From assembly GCA_028023455.1 (NCBI GenBank), contig JAQFVV010006208.1, positions 6,184,963-6,248,962 of the forward strand: 64,000 nucleotides of DNA, written 5' to 3'. The stretch comes from Epiperipatus broadwayi (Eukaryota > Onychophora > Udeonychophora > Euonychophora > Peripatidae). Each line of letters begins with the position of its first letter. Position 1 is the first letter of the stretch. Below, piece by piece: positions 1 to 10,799 of this stretch. Below the pieces are notes generated by a model, which searched no databases, had not been told where the DNA came from, and saw nothing but the letters and a program-made list of their open reading frames with translations. The position numbers were made by a program, and so were the translations under genes.

Positions 1-103
1 AACTGATACACATGACCACACGCATGTAGAAAAGATAAATAATCATCAATATACATATTTCATGCTAAACCAGCAATTTTAGTTGGTCCAGATTATCATC
101 TCC

Positions 104-144
<41 letters not shown>

Positions 145-145
145 T
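1..145 (-). repeat. Family-1 hammerhead repeat remnant with CA/TA tract
   Basis: This is the edge of a family-1 repeat in reverse orientation. The stretch 45-91 is recognisable as the ribozyme segment on the minus strand: the stem II/GAAA part survives, but the CTGATGA core is changed to CTAAAAT, so it should be inactive. A (CA)n/(TA)n tract follows at about 107-145, the place where other family-1 copies also carry a TA-rich stretch. Confidence 0.6.
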
Positions 146-170
146 GTACCCTCCTCCCCCGTCGCCTCTC

Positions 171-3100
171 TCACGCGTGCACTCCATAATAATCCACAAT
201 AATGTTTATAATATATTTCCGGGTTCTCTCTAGCTCAGTCTTAACAAAATGAATGAAATTAATTTATCAAAATGATTTTACTACTAGCTCTAAACTCTAA
301 AAATATAAATAATTATATTATTAAAAATTTATTATTTTCATAGACATGGAGCACGACACGGGGAGCGAGACAACTACATTGAGATATATCCACATATATT
401 CCCAATGGCATAAAACACTATACTAAATAATCAACTTATTATTCTTATACTTTCAACTCTTTCATTACGATTAAGACAATAATCATATCTTATTATTCTT
501 TTAATAATAATCTAGCTCAATTAAATAATTTAAATAAATAAATGAAATAAAATCAAATCAAATAAATCTCATTCATAAATTCATTTAACTATTTAAATTA
601 CTAGTAAACTATGAGAAGAATTTTATTCATAAATTCACTACTAACAACTAACAATAATAAATAAGAATAATGATAATAATAGTATAATGTAATCTTATTT
701 CTTCTTAAATGAAATAAATAAATAAATATTACGTTCTTAGTCTTTAATAATCTGACAATCAAAATATTTGTAATATTACATATAATTTATTTTAATATTT
801 CAACCAACTTATACCAATAAACATCTAATTATAACCTTTAATTTTATCATACAAATAAATTTTCAAAAATTATTATAACACTTTTTTTATCTACTTTCAA
901 AATTATATCTTTAATTATAAATTATTCATATCATCATTCTATGTGGAGAAATATAACTAAACACAACTTACAAATAAATTTACAACATAGTTTATTAATA
1001 ATTATACAAATAACAATATTTAATTATTACATCATATCCCTACTTTCCTGTTACAAAATTACTTTACTATTTATCTCTTAACATTAAATTTCTACTTATT
1101 TTATTTTTAACTCTTATACAGTATTATTATTATTATTATCTATTTTCTTTACTTGTTACAAAATGTATCTATCCATAATTATCATTAATACCCTATATCT
1201 CTATTATATTAAAATTATATTTTTACAAAAATTTTTACCTTCGTAGTAAAAATTATACAAAATCATAAAATTCTATTTTATATTATTATTCGTATGGAAT
1301 CCTAAAGATTCAAACCCTTCCTAAATTTTATTTTTTATTATTGACTATACAATAATTATTAATCAAATACTTACACTTTTCTCTATGGTAATTATAATCA
1401 TTAACACACCACACAAATATATATTTACACATTTTGAATCATTTTTCAACCAACACAACTCTATTTTTAAATATCATATAAAATATTAAAATTTTATATT
1501 ACTTTAAAAACTTTTTTAGATTTTCCTTTAAAATCTTATATTCATTTCAAATTACTTTTTAAAACTATATCATATATTCTTCACTCTTTATGACATTTAT
1601 ACTTTCACTTTTAAAATAACAATTCTAACTCATTCTATAAATAAACCATTCTTACATACACAACCTACCTATTTTATTTTATGTATCATTTCTATAAAAA
1701 TATCTTTCTACATATATTCATGAAACAAGGATACAAAATAATAGGATCACAAATAACTAGAATTTATCTCATAAAATTACAATAGACAGTGAATTTAAAG
1801 AACACATAGAGGAGGACTTTATCCTATCCACCTCTACTATAGGAGTGATGCTAAAGCTATTCCTTCACTTTATATAACATCAAAATTTCAAAAATTAAAA
1901 AAACTTCCAAAATTATATGGTTAGTGATAGGACTTGTTAGCTATACTGAAATCACACAAAATACTATGATCCAAATATTTATTTTCTTATTTCTCAAAAA
2001 ACAATTTTCCTACACCAGTACTACCAAGTCACTATCCGATTTTATTTCTCTAGATTTATCTATGAGTACACGACAAATTTCTGCTACATTTCTAACAATA
2101 ATAAAATTCATTTTTAGTTCAAACTATACACTATTCTTAAGAAAATCTTTTACTACTTATCTCTATATTTATAATATACCAACTATTTTAAAATTATCCG
2201 AATATTTTCAACATAAAATCAAAAGAATCACATAATTATTATGATACTTATTATTAATTATATTTTTAAAACAACTTATTACATTTAAAATTACTACTAT
2301 CTCAAATATTTTTAATGTTGATAAAATGTTACTTATAATTTAAAAACTTTCATACATCATTCTTCATTAATAGATGACCTAAAAAAAATACATTTGCATT
2401 ATCAATAATATCACAATTACCAAAACGACTCTATCTTCTTGATCTATTCTGAGGCTTACCATTCCATTACTTCTTGTAGATATTTAAAACTTCCATACAT
2501 ACATTTTATTTTTATAATAATATTTCTATCATTCTATTAGCTATTATATTTAAAACTATTATTCTTAAATTCATTTTATTTTTCCTAAGCTAATATAGAA
2601 TTTTTATATTTTAAATACAACAAATAAAAATATTAAATTATATTTCATACTCTTTGTCGAACTTGCTTGAAAATTGTTCATCGTAAAGCTAAAAAAAAAT
2701 ATATACTTTATTTTTCTTCAGTCACTTAATGTTCTATTTAAAAAAATAACTGTTTAATAATCTTCATCGACGATGATCCTTAGTTTTCTCAATATTTTAT
2801 ACACTTATTATTCTTGATCTCCTTCAACATATCTGTAGCTTTTTGTTTCCCTGCATCTTGTAGATATTTTATTTAAAATCTTCAATAAATTCTTTTCCAT
2901 GGATCCATTTTATTTAGTCATTTAATCTTATATTTTTTCCATCAAGTATTTTCTCATTTAGTATTTATAATATTTTTCTCTGACATATAAAGTTTTTTCC
3001 TTTCCATAATACATATAGCACTTTCATATTAGTCTTTAACTTTTTTCTTTATTCTAACATTCTGGAACTATAGTTTTAATAATGTTTCCCTTTTAAAATA

Positions 3101-4420
3101 AACACTTTTCTTCATTATTATTTTTCTTGGTACTAGAACGCATATTAAAATTTTGTTCATAGAGAAGTATAACTTAGTTTTAAGATAGCTCTGTAAATTT
3201 ATCGTCATAAATTGTTCTTGACGACCTGCAGCTTCTTTTTCAGATTTTCACATATCGTCCCAATTGTATTCCTTTCAGTTATAAGATTAAGTTTCTGGTT
3301 GTGCACAAATAATGCTGTACTAAAACACTTTCCAATTATTTTTCTTTCAGCAGTTAATCTAGATATTTTTCCTTGTACTTCCATGTTACTGTAGGCTTTC
3401 TGGTTAAATTTGAATAAAATTTCCTGGTAAGATAAACTTAAAATTAGCAATACATATCTCTGTAGTCAAAAATATATTATATGTTACAGAATAACTTTTA
3501 GAATAAATCCGAAATTATAAATTTATATTACTGTTCAGCTACGATGTTACCAGCCATAAAATTTGTTACTTTCTCTTTCACTTCACATCACTTCTCCCCT
3601 CTGTATATTCTTAGATTTTTGTCTCTTAATTTTACATCCTTTGATTGGTTAATATTTATTTTAGGGAACAATTTATTCATTTTATTTTATAACAGAATGT
3701 ATGTTTTTAAAATTAAGAATTGATGAGTAATGTCTGAATATTTATACCAATATTTTAAATTCAATTATAGTTTTATATAAAAAAAAATCATCTAAGCTTT
3801 AAAATAATTATTAAAACAATATTTAATATTTTTTAACTTTCACTTTAAAGATCGATGGCAATTATATCTAGTTTTAAATTCACACAGTTTATTATTATTT
3901 TAACAAGAGTGTGTGTGAAGGCATATAATATACGGTCACGTGTTTACTAACTTTTATCAAAATGATTTTTATTTACGTCTCGGTCTAAATTACCAAAACT
4001 GATATATTTTTTATAAAATTTGGAAAATAATTTATAATGCTAAACTAAATATAACTCTCACCATCCCAAAGTTTATTTTAAAACACAATCTATTAATTTT
4101 GATTATTAAATATAATTATACACTACATATAGTATTTATTTAATTTATTAGTTTTAAAATATTATATTCAAATTATTAATCTACTTTTAACTATCTATAG
4201 CTGTATTATTTTATATGGCCAGCTTTCACAACCATAAGCAATGATATTTATGCTTTATTTAACTGTTTTTCTTTTAAAATAATTTATTACACTCTTATAT
4301 ACCAGGTATTTTTAGCTTTAAATTGTATTATAAAATTTACTTATCCCATTATTATTTATATCTCTTACAAATATAACCTAAAATTTAAAATTTTTTAATA
4401 ATTGACCTTTCTACCCTACC
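171..4420. other. Very AT-rich non-coding stretch
   Basis: No supported gene. Short open frames here (for example at 1924-2235 and 3205-3450) are low-complexity and overlap each other on opposite strands. I see no domain, no splice-bounded coding block and no recognisable transposon protein. It may be intron or upstream flank of the gene whose exons lie at 5370 and 27293. Confidence 0.6.
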
Positions 4421-4432
4421 TATGACCTACAG

Positions 4433-5175
4433 ACAAGGGCACAATATATAGTCAGTGCTCAGTTTATATTAAGATAGTAAATCTTCACACTTTAATGGAC
4501 AGGCTTCAATTTACCCCAACCTCCAACCTTTCAGCCATACATATAATTGAAAATTTGATGATGGAAAGCCAAATCCCATGCTGATACCAACATTATTGCC
4601 AAGCCTATGTATCAGTTGTATGAGATGGTGTGGATAGTTGGTGGGTGCTTGAAAGTCTAAATTCAAATCCCCTATATTAACAATTAAAGCTCCAGGTTTG
4701 TGAAGAGTGCCTGGTTTTCAAATATTTACATACAAGTTTGTATCATGCCTATCCCTCTTCTATGTATTTAAATGGATAAGGTCCTATACATGAGGGATCG
4801 GAGTGACTTCAGATCAACATGGGCTTGGCAATAATGTTGGCATCAGGATGGGATTTGGCTTTCCATCATCAGATTTTCAATAATATAGATGGCTTAAAGG
4901 TTGGAGTAGATTGAAGCCTGTCTATTAAAGTGTGAAGATTTGCTATCTTAATATAAACTGAGCACTGATTATATATATATATATGTGTGTGTGTGCGTGT
5001 GTGTGTGATGATAATCTGGACCAACTGATGAATGCTGGTTTAGCATGAAATACGTATATTGGTGATTATCTTTTCTACATGTGTGTGGTCATGTGTATCA
5101 GTTGTATGAGATAGTGTGGATAGTTGGTGGGTGCTTGAAAGTCTGAGTTCAAGTCCCCTATATTTACAGTTATGT
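4433..5175 (+). mobile_element. Family-1 hammerhead/tRNA-like repeat, inverted-arm copy
   Basis: The element is a large imperfect palindrome. The segment 4433-4563 is the reverse complement of about 4840-4975. The right arm then carries an intact hammerhead (5011-5067) and a tRNA-like tail (about 5093-5160) with a B-box-like GAGTTCAAGTCC at 5145-5156. A second tRNA-like tail, without the ribozyme, lies at about 4610-4672. The same order (conserved body, TA-rich tract, ribozyme, tRNA-like tail) recurs at 7530, 22080, 24880, 57960 and 61010, which defines the family. The outer limits are uncertain because sequence shared with 7157-7205 extends to about 4730. Confidence 0.75.
5011..5067 (+). ncRNA. 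Type I hammerhead ribozyme, family 1 (intact core)
   Basis: All elements of a hammerhead can be read directly. The core is CTGATGA at 5025-5031, followed by stem II ATGCT/AGCAT with loop GGTTT, then GAAA, then the palindromic stem III TACGTA, then the cleavage dinucleotide TA. Stem I is ACCAA pairing with TTGGT next to the core. After a TGG bulge on the 5' side, GATAATC pairs with GATTATC (7 bp). A bulge in stem I facing a stem II loop is the arrangement that supports fast cleavage in natural hammerheads. Stem III is too short to be a stable hairpin but could pair between two molecules. Self-cleavage is inferred, not shown. Confidence 0.85.
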
Positions 5176-5369
5176 ATATACACAATACTTATATTTCAAT
5201 ATTGTATAATCAATATTATGGATCATCAAATATTTTATGCTATAAATTAAAAAAATTTTAAGCAAATATGCATCTATTCATTTATACTTATAATTATTTT
5301 TGTTATTAATTAACATAATTCTTTTTATATATATTAAAAGATATTTTAAATTATATATATATAAAATAG

Positions 5370-5419
5370 AAATGGACCCTGAAGATGAAGAATCTGGAAC
5401 TTTGCAGGGGGCATCTGAG
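5370..5419 (+). CDS. Probable small exon upstream of the UNC-89/obscurin-like SH3 exon
   Basis: A 50-base block stands out from the TA-rich surroundings. It follows an AG, contains ATG at 5372 in a good context (A at -3, G at +4), reads 16 codons, MDPEDEESGTLQGASE, and ends at a strong donor, GTGAGT, at 5420. The donor is phase 0, matching the phase-0 acceptor of the SH3 exon at 27293, so the two join in frame across a 21.9-kb intron. The acidic, low-complexity peptide suits the linker region before the SH3 domain of UNC-89-like proteins. It could be the first coding exon or an internal exon. Without transcript evidence I cannot exclude chance. Confidence 0.5.
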
Positions 5420-5499
5420 GTGAGTTACCTTAATTCAGTTCATTTTTAAATAAGTTTTACTGCTAATATTATTTTAAGAAAAAAAAATTTGGAGATAAA

Positions 5500-5800
5500 T
5501 GTATCCTCAGTTTTTCAATGATATGGTTGGCTGAAGAGTTGGAGAGTGGAAAAGATAAAAAGTTTGTCCATTAAAGTTTGAAAATTTGCTATCTTAATAT
5601 AATTGAGCAGTCATTGTATATATATATGTTGGAAATGGTGATCTGAGCCAACTGATATGAATGCTGGTTCAGCACTATATATATATTGGAGATCATTTAT
5701 CTTTTTCACACGTACGTACCCATTTGTATCAGTTGTATAAGATGGATTGGATAGTTTATGGCTAGTTTGAAAGTCTGGGTTCAAGTCCTTTATAACTACA
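5500..5800 (+). repeat. Degenerate family-1 hammerhead repeat
   Basis: A diverged family-1 copy: the body (about 5510-5610), a TA tract, a decayed ribozyme (5640-5695) and a tRNA-like tail with GGGTTCAAGTCC near 5777. The ribozyme has ctgatatga in place of the core and has lost GAAA, so it should not cleave. Confidence 0.6.
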
Positions 5801-6415
5801 TTAAGATAAAATTATAACTGCATGGCATATAAATCAAACTTTAAACAGTTTTTGTGAAATATACATTTTGCATCATAGTTTTTAAAAATGTTATAATTAT
5901 CGGAAGACCGGTTTTGATCTTTAAAACAATAATAAAACTTGAGGGCTATTTTTATTAATTTTTTATTAATTTATTATTTTATATATTTCAACACTCTAAA
6001 AAATAAACACATATTTGCCACTGGCGATTCTTTTTAACTTAACCATTTTTAGTATTAATTACCAAAATCATTTTGTTTTGATTTACAAACAATTCACAGC
6101 AGTATATATTGATCCAATTAACGCTGAAAATGAATGCAACAGACAAATGTAATCCTTATGTTTTTGAGATATTTTGGTGGCTTATTCATCACGTAATGAA
6201 AAAAAAAGGTGTATTGTTGAATCGTACTTTAAAACATTGATACCCAATCTGTTGTATGCATATTGCAAAGATAGGAATCAAGCATTCAGGTGTATACAAA
6301 AAAAATTGAATAATGTTATGAAAGCAAGCAATTTCAGAGTTTCTACTTAAATATACGTTTGAAATAAGTGCTGGGTTTTGAGTTTATATTTTAGATCTAG
6401 TGTCCGAATATTCCA

Positions 6416-6469
6416 GCTCTCCACAGACGTGAGCCATAAGCTCGAAACCAGTTTGTCTGGGGATGAGAG
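6416..6469 (+). ncRNA. Degenerate hammerhead-like locus related to family 2
   Basis: The layout resembles family 2 but with a CAGACGT core (expected CTGACGA). Stem II GAGC/GCTC with loop CATAA abuts GAAAC at 6444-6448, then a short self-complementary segment and GTC, then TGGGGATGAGAG. Upstream CTCT and CCA can pair with AGAG and TGG downstream. Two core substitutions predict an inactive relic. Its stem II closing pair is the canonical G-C, unlike family 2. Confidence 0.4.
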
Positions 6470-6739
6470 TGTTCTGCATAGAGATTTTAAATATTTTCTC
6501 ATACGGCATTTATTAATTAAGAGCTTGTTTGAGCTGTTGGTACGCTCTCTGTATCGCATTTTTGTAGCTACAAGCTTATAAAAGTAAGGTCACGTTATAT
6601 ATGACTTGCTTTATTAATTATTAAAGCAATGTTTTTTTTAATGTAATTTACAATGTATTTATCCAAACTTATTTAACCTATTCATTTGGTATAGTGAATA
6701 TTTTTTTATATAACTGGAGGGATTTGAACATAGTATCTC

Positions 6740-7010
6740 AAACAACCAACACACATACATGTAAAAAAGATAGATGATTCCCCAATATATGTATTTTGTA
6801 GAGAATCAGCACTCATCAATTGGGCCGTATCATAATCTCTCATACATATATATATAATCAGTGTTCAGTTAATGTGAGGGAGATTTACGATTTGGCCAAA
6901 CTCATGAGTGCTGTTTCTGCACGAATACATGCATTGAGGATTATCTATCTTTTTCACTTGTATGTGGTCATGTGTGTTGGTTGTTTGAGATCAAGTGGAT
7001 GATGAATATA
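6740..7010. repeat. Degenerate family-1 repeat, two ribozyme relics in inverted orientation
   Basis: A minus-strand ribozyme relic lies at about 6780-6840 and a plus-strand one at about 6890-6950, flanking a TA tract and the conserved GTGTTCAGTTAATGTGAG-like body. Neither has an intact core (CTCATGA or CATCAAT equivalents). A tRNA-like tail follows to about 7045. Open frames over it are read-through of repeat sequence. Confidence 0.55.
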
Positions 7011-7156
7011 GACTGAAAATCTTAAGTTCAAATCCTTTTAGTTACCAAACTATTATTGTATCTTTTGTTTTCAGTGTAAATATACCTGCACTACCTATTC
7101 TTCATATTTCATTGCATTTAATTTATATGATAAGCTATTTATTTACAATTATAACT

Positions 7157-7690
7157 AAATATTTGAAAACCAAGCACTCTTCACAAACATGGGAGCTTAA
7201 TTTTAAGTATAGGGGATTTGAACTCAGATTTTCAAGCACACTTCAACTATCTGCACTATCTCATACAACTGATACACATGACCACACACATGTAGAAAAG
7301 ATAAATAATCACCAATATACATATTTCATGCTAAACCAGCACTCATCAGTTGGTCCAGATTATCATCTCCCACACATATATATAATTAGTGCTCAGTTTA
7401 TATTAAGATAGCAAATCTTCATACTTTAATGGACAGGCTTCAATCCACTCCAACCTCCAACTTTTCAGTCATCCATATTATTGAAAATCTGATGGTGAAA
7501 ACTCAAATCCCATGCTGATGCTAATATTATTGATGAGTTCTGGTTTAGCATGAAATATATATATTGGTGATTATTTATCTTTTCTACATGTGTGTGGGCA
7601 TGTGTATCAGTTGTATGAGGTAGTGTGGATAGTTGAAGGGTGCTTGAAAATCTGAGTTCAAATCCCCTATACTTACAGTTATATCATGAA
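7157..7690. mobile_element. Family-1 element with inverted terminal arms
   Basis: Two family-1 arms face outward: tRNA-like tail plus ribozyme on the minus strand at 7200-7370, and ribozyme plus tRNA-like tail on the plus strand at 7530-7680. The body shared with 4433-4563 lies between them. The outer ends match as inverted repeats (around TATAGGGG/CCCCTATA). The plus-strand ribozyme (7526-7571) has lost its 5' stem I and the first core base (TTGATGA). Sequence outside the left arm (7157-7205) is shared, inverted, with 4681-4730. Confidence 0.7.
7305..7366 (-). ncRNA. Type I hammerhead ribozyme, family 1 (intact core)
   Basis: Read on the minus strand: GATAATC, bulge TGG, ACCAA, core CTGATGA, stem II GTGCT/AGCAT with loop GGTTT (closing pair G·T), GAAA, stem III TATGTA, TA, then TTGGTGATTA. 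Core positions are all present. Differences from the 5011 copy in stem II keep pairing possible. Confidence 0.8.
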
Positions 7691-8094
7691 AATTTTATAC
7701 AATAGCAGAAATGCCATCACAAATTAAAACCACTAATTCTCAATTCATAATTTCACTAAGCATGTTTTATTTCTGAGAAAAGATTTTTTTTATGATCCCT
7801 AAATGCAATAATCAAAAAATATATAAATAATGATTCAACTGTCCATAGAAAATAACATACTTTTAGTTAATCCATTGTGTACCTGTTATATTTGTGAATC
7901 ATTAGTCTCTGTCCTATCTTCATAAAATAATTATTTTAAACTACTATTTGACTATAAATATTTTGCTTGTTAAATAGTATTTTTTTCAATTCAGATCTCA
8001 ATACTTGAATAATAAAATGTATGCAGCCTTGATCTGTTGTAGATTTATGTTTTTGTATGCAAGTTTTAATGATGTCTTCAAAAGCACCGCTTAG
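7691..8094. other. AT-rich spacer without recognised feature
   Basis: I see no gene, ribozyme or transposon protein here. Confidence 0.5.
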
Positions 8095-8345
8095 GTTATA
8101 GTAGCAGAGTTCTGGGTTCTAGAGTCATGATTCATGAGTTACAGCTCTGTCTCTAACACTTCCAGTTCTCAACCTACTGGACTCTAGAGTCATAATTTAT
8201 GAGTTAGAGTTCTATCTCTAATTCTTACCTGCTGGACTCTAGAGCCATGAATCATTAGTTATAGTTTTATCTCTAACACTTTCAGTTCTCAACATACTGG
8301 GTTCTAGAATCATGATTCATGAGTTATAGCTTTATGCTTAACACT
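8095..8345. repeat. Minisatellite, about four imperfect units
   Basis: Units built around CTAGAGTCATGATTCATGAG and TCTCTAACACTT recur at about 8115, 8183, 8237 and 8305. Unit lengths vary (roughly 55-85 bases), so the array is imperfect. It sits directly upstream of the retrotransposon protease relic and may be part of that element's leader or gag region; this is not certain. Confidence 0.6.
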
Positions 8346-8374
8346 TTAGACTTGGATATTGATTATCTTGAACC

Positions 8375-8900
8375 TTTTACTATAGGGGAACCACTTATAG
8401 CCTACCACTGTCATATCATTACTTTCTTATCAATGGCATTACAATAGAAACTCTAATTGATTCTGGAAGCTAAGCTTCCATATTGTCAGAATCAACATAT
8501 AATAACCTGGTAAGAATGGAAGGTAAAATATATTCATTACCAGTAAAACAGATTCTGGTTATTCTAGCAAATGGAAAGAGGATCAAATTGTCTAACAAAC
8601 AGGTCTGGATTACCTTCACTATAAATAGTACTGAGTTTGGGCATGTTTTTTTTTATTATGCTTGGGGTAACACATGAAGCCATGATACATTCTGATTTCT
8701 TGATTTTAAATAATTGTCAGATTGATTTTTGTAACAAGATTTTTGTTGTTAATGAAGAAAGACTTAGTTTTAATTATGGCATGCATAACCTTTCCAATCA
8801 ATTATTATGCATCCATAATATATTAAATGATGCCAGCATAAAAGCTAAAATTGTCCATGTTTATGCAATCAATTCAAAATTAGTTGATAATTTATATTGA
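8375..8900 (+). pseudogene. Retropepsin-like protease segment of a Ty3/gypsy-like retrotransposon
   Basis: Frames around 8380-8900 read as a retroviral-type aspartic protease with frameshifts. The active-site motif LIDSGS is encoded at about 8456-8473, followed by a stop. The downstream frame 8483-8677 (SESTYNNLVRMEGKIYSLP) and 8637-8900 (GVTHEAMIHSDFLILNNCQI) continue the fold and linker. In this class of element the enzyme cuts the Gag-Pol polyprotein. No gag was recognised upstream. The reading frame is broken at least twice, so this is a relic. Confidence 0.65.
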
Positions 8901-8959
8901 TTAATGTATGACTTTAAAAGTATCTTTTCAAAAGTCCCTGGCATAATAGAGGGATATAC

Positions 8960-9340
8960 TCACAAGATTAAATTGCGATACTGCAAGATCCCTAGTGCTC
9001 ATTATAATACTTATCTGACAGCCAATCAGATGACATGATAGCTGTCCAAATGAAATCCAAACCTAAACACACAACAAAGATTTTACGAGAAAAGGGTGGC
9101 CTTTTCTCATAAAATCTTTGTTGTGTGTTTACATTTGGACAGCTATCATGTCATCTGATTGGCTGTCAGAAAAACTTTGTTGTGTGTTTACATTTGGATT
9201 TCATTTGGACAGCTATCATGTCATCTGATTGGCTGTCAGATAAGGGTTATAACGAGCACCAGGGATCTTGCAGTATCTCAATTTATTTCAGTTTTCAACT
9301 ATCTGCGCTTCGCAAATTAAAATATTATTCACAAGATTAA
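8960..9340. mobile_element. 357-bp inverted-repeat retroposon nested in the gypsy relic
   Basis: The insert (8972-9328) is flanked by a perfect 12-bp duplication, TCACAAGATTAA, at 8960-8971 and 9329-9340. Its arms are inverted copies: 8979-9110 (ACTGCAAGATCCCTAGTGCTC... and the GACAGCCAATCAGATGACAT block) reappears reversed at 9140-9275, with an extra partial repeat in the right arm. A 12-bp duplication is typical of target-primed (LINE/Penelope-type) insertion rather than of an LTR element or most cut-and-paste transposons. A short related fragment is at 58371-58445. Confidence 0.7.
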
Positions 9341-9419
9341 GTTGAAGTGTAATGATCTTTTCCAACAGAAATGTACCCAATTCTTTACCAATATCAGGAT
9401 GTGGTAGAAAGTCAAATTG

Positions 9420-10130
9420 ACAAGATGCTAGAGTGAAAATAATTCTAAAAGTGCCCTTCTCCTAATGTTAATCCTTTGGTAATTGTAAAGAAGGATGGCA
9501 CTATCAGAGTCTGTTTAGATGCTCATATGCTTAATTCAGTAACAATTCTGGATCATGACATTCCTCCGCCTGTGCATGAGCTCTTAATTAAATTTCAAAA
9601 GAAATCTATTTTCTCAACATTTGATTTGACAGCTAGTTACTGGCAGAGACTGCTGCACGAGGAAGATCAGCAATACATAGCATTTCAATTTCAGGGCCAA
9701 TCATATGTCTTCAGACATATGCCCTTTGGTCTCATCAATAGTGGTTCAGGGTTTAATCAAATGTTTGGACATGATTTTTTGAAGCAATTAAAAGAAAGAA
9801 TAATCATGTATGTGAATGATACGTCATTGCTTCTAGTAATATGGCAGAGCATCTGGAACATTTACAGATGATTTTCTCAGATGTTTCTCCAATAATGTTA
9901 AGATCAATTTGGAGAAGTGTTTAATTGCAGCAAAAGAAATTATGTTTCTGGGCCATTTAATAAATGAACATGGAATCCTGCCCTATCCAGAAAAGATTGC
10001 AGCTATTCAACGCTTTCCCATGCCAAAGACAGCAACACAATTAAAGTCTTTTTTGGTCTATGTAACTATTACCATAGATTCTATGAGAACTTTGCTGAAG
10101 ATACTGTCTGTTTATCTAAACTATTAAAGA
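9420..10130 (+). pseudogene. Ty3/gypsy-like reverse transcriptase relic
   Basis: The frame 9476-9871 encodes the fingers and palm: VIVKKDGTIRVCLDAHMLN, then the motif A region STFDLTASYWQ (Asp present), then the RHMPFGLINSGSGFNQ block. The metal-binding motif C, normally YVDD, reads YVND, so one catalytic Asp is changed. After a frame break, 9909-10127 gives the connection (ITLEKC-like, FLGHLINEHGILPYPEKI). In a live element it would copy genomic RNA into DNA. The mutated motif C and frame breaks show it is dead. Confidence 0.85.
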
Positions 10131-10199
10131 AAACTAAAAAGTCAAAATGGACCATTAATCATACCAATGAATTAACAAAATTAAACATATTTTCTTAAA

Positions 10200-10509
10200 A
10201 CAGGTAATTTTAGCATATCCTGACTTTAATAAAACATTTTATGTGCAGACAGATAGTAGTTACTATGGTCTGGGGGTAGTTTTATATCAACTCGATGAGG
10301 ATCAGGCACCTCATGTATTGTACTTCTTAAGTAGGCACTTAAGAGGAACCAAGTTAAACTTCTCTGAAAAGAAGATCCTAGCTGCTGTCTGGGTTTTTCA
10401 GAAGTTGCACCAGTTTTTTCTAGGCTCAGAAGTAATGGTATTGTCTGACCCTAGGAACTTAGAGTTCTTGGGTCAAAGTCACCTCAGCAATGAAAGACTT
10501 GTGAAGTAG
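10200..10509 (+). pseudogene. RNase H segment of the gypsy-like element
   Basis: The frame starting at 10243 (upstream codons continue from about 10201, AYPDFNKTFYVQTD) has the gypsy-type RNase H signature: TDSSYYGLGVVLYQ (first catalytic Asp), LSRHLRG, NFSEKKILAAVW (catalytic Glu) and LSDPRNLEFL. It ends at a stop at 10507 in the tether. It lies immediately 3' of the RT relic, in the usual pol order. Confidence 0.8.
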
Positions 10510-10799
10510 AGCTTGTAACTCCAGCAATTCAATTATAGAGTTCTCTATATTGAAGGGAGTAAGAATATCTCTGCTGGGTATTCTTAGCTGCCACCCTATC
10601 TGGTATCAAAAAATCCTGTTACTCAAAACATATAGATCTGGTTAGGGATGAATCTACAGTCGATGATTATAATAATCTCACTGTGATTCAAAGTCAGGAT
10701 TAGAAGTTGAACAGCATCATGATTATCCTAAATAATCATGATAATTTAAATAGTAAAAATTATTAAAAATATATTTAAAAATATAAAATTTATCAAAAT

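Noticed and set aside
1924-2235. 103-residue open frame in the AT-rich left end
   Set aside because: Composition is Ile/Leu/Phe/Ser/Thr from AT-rich sequence, with no domain, splice sites or conserved motif.
6995-7411. 138-residue open frame
   Set aside because: It runs through family-1 repeats; the same peptide (HTHVEKINNHQYTYFMLNQ) appears from every other copy, so it reflects repeat sequence, not a gene.
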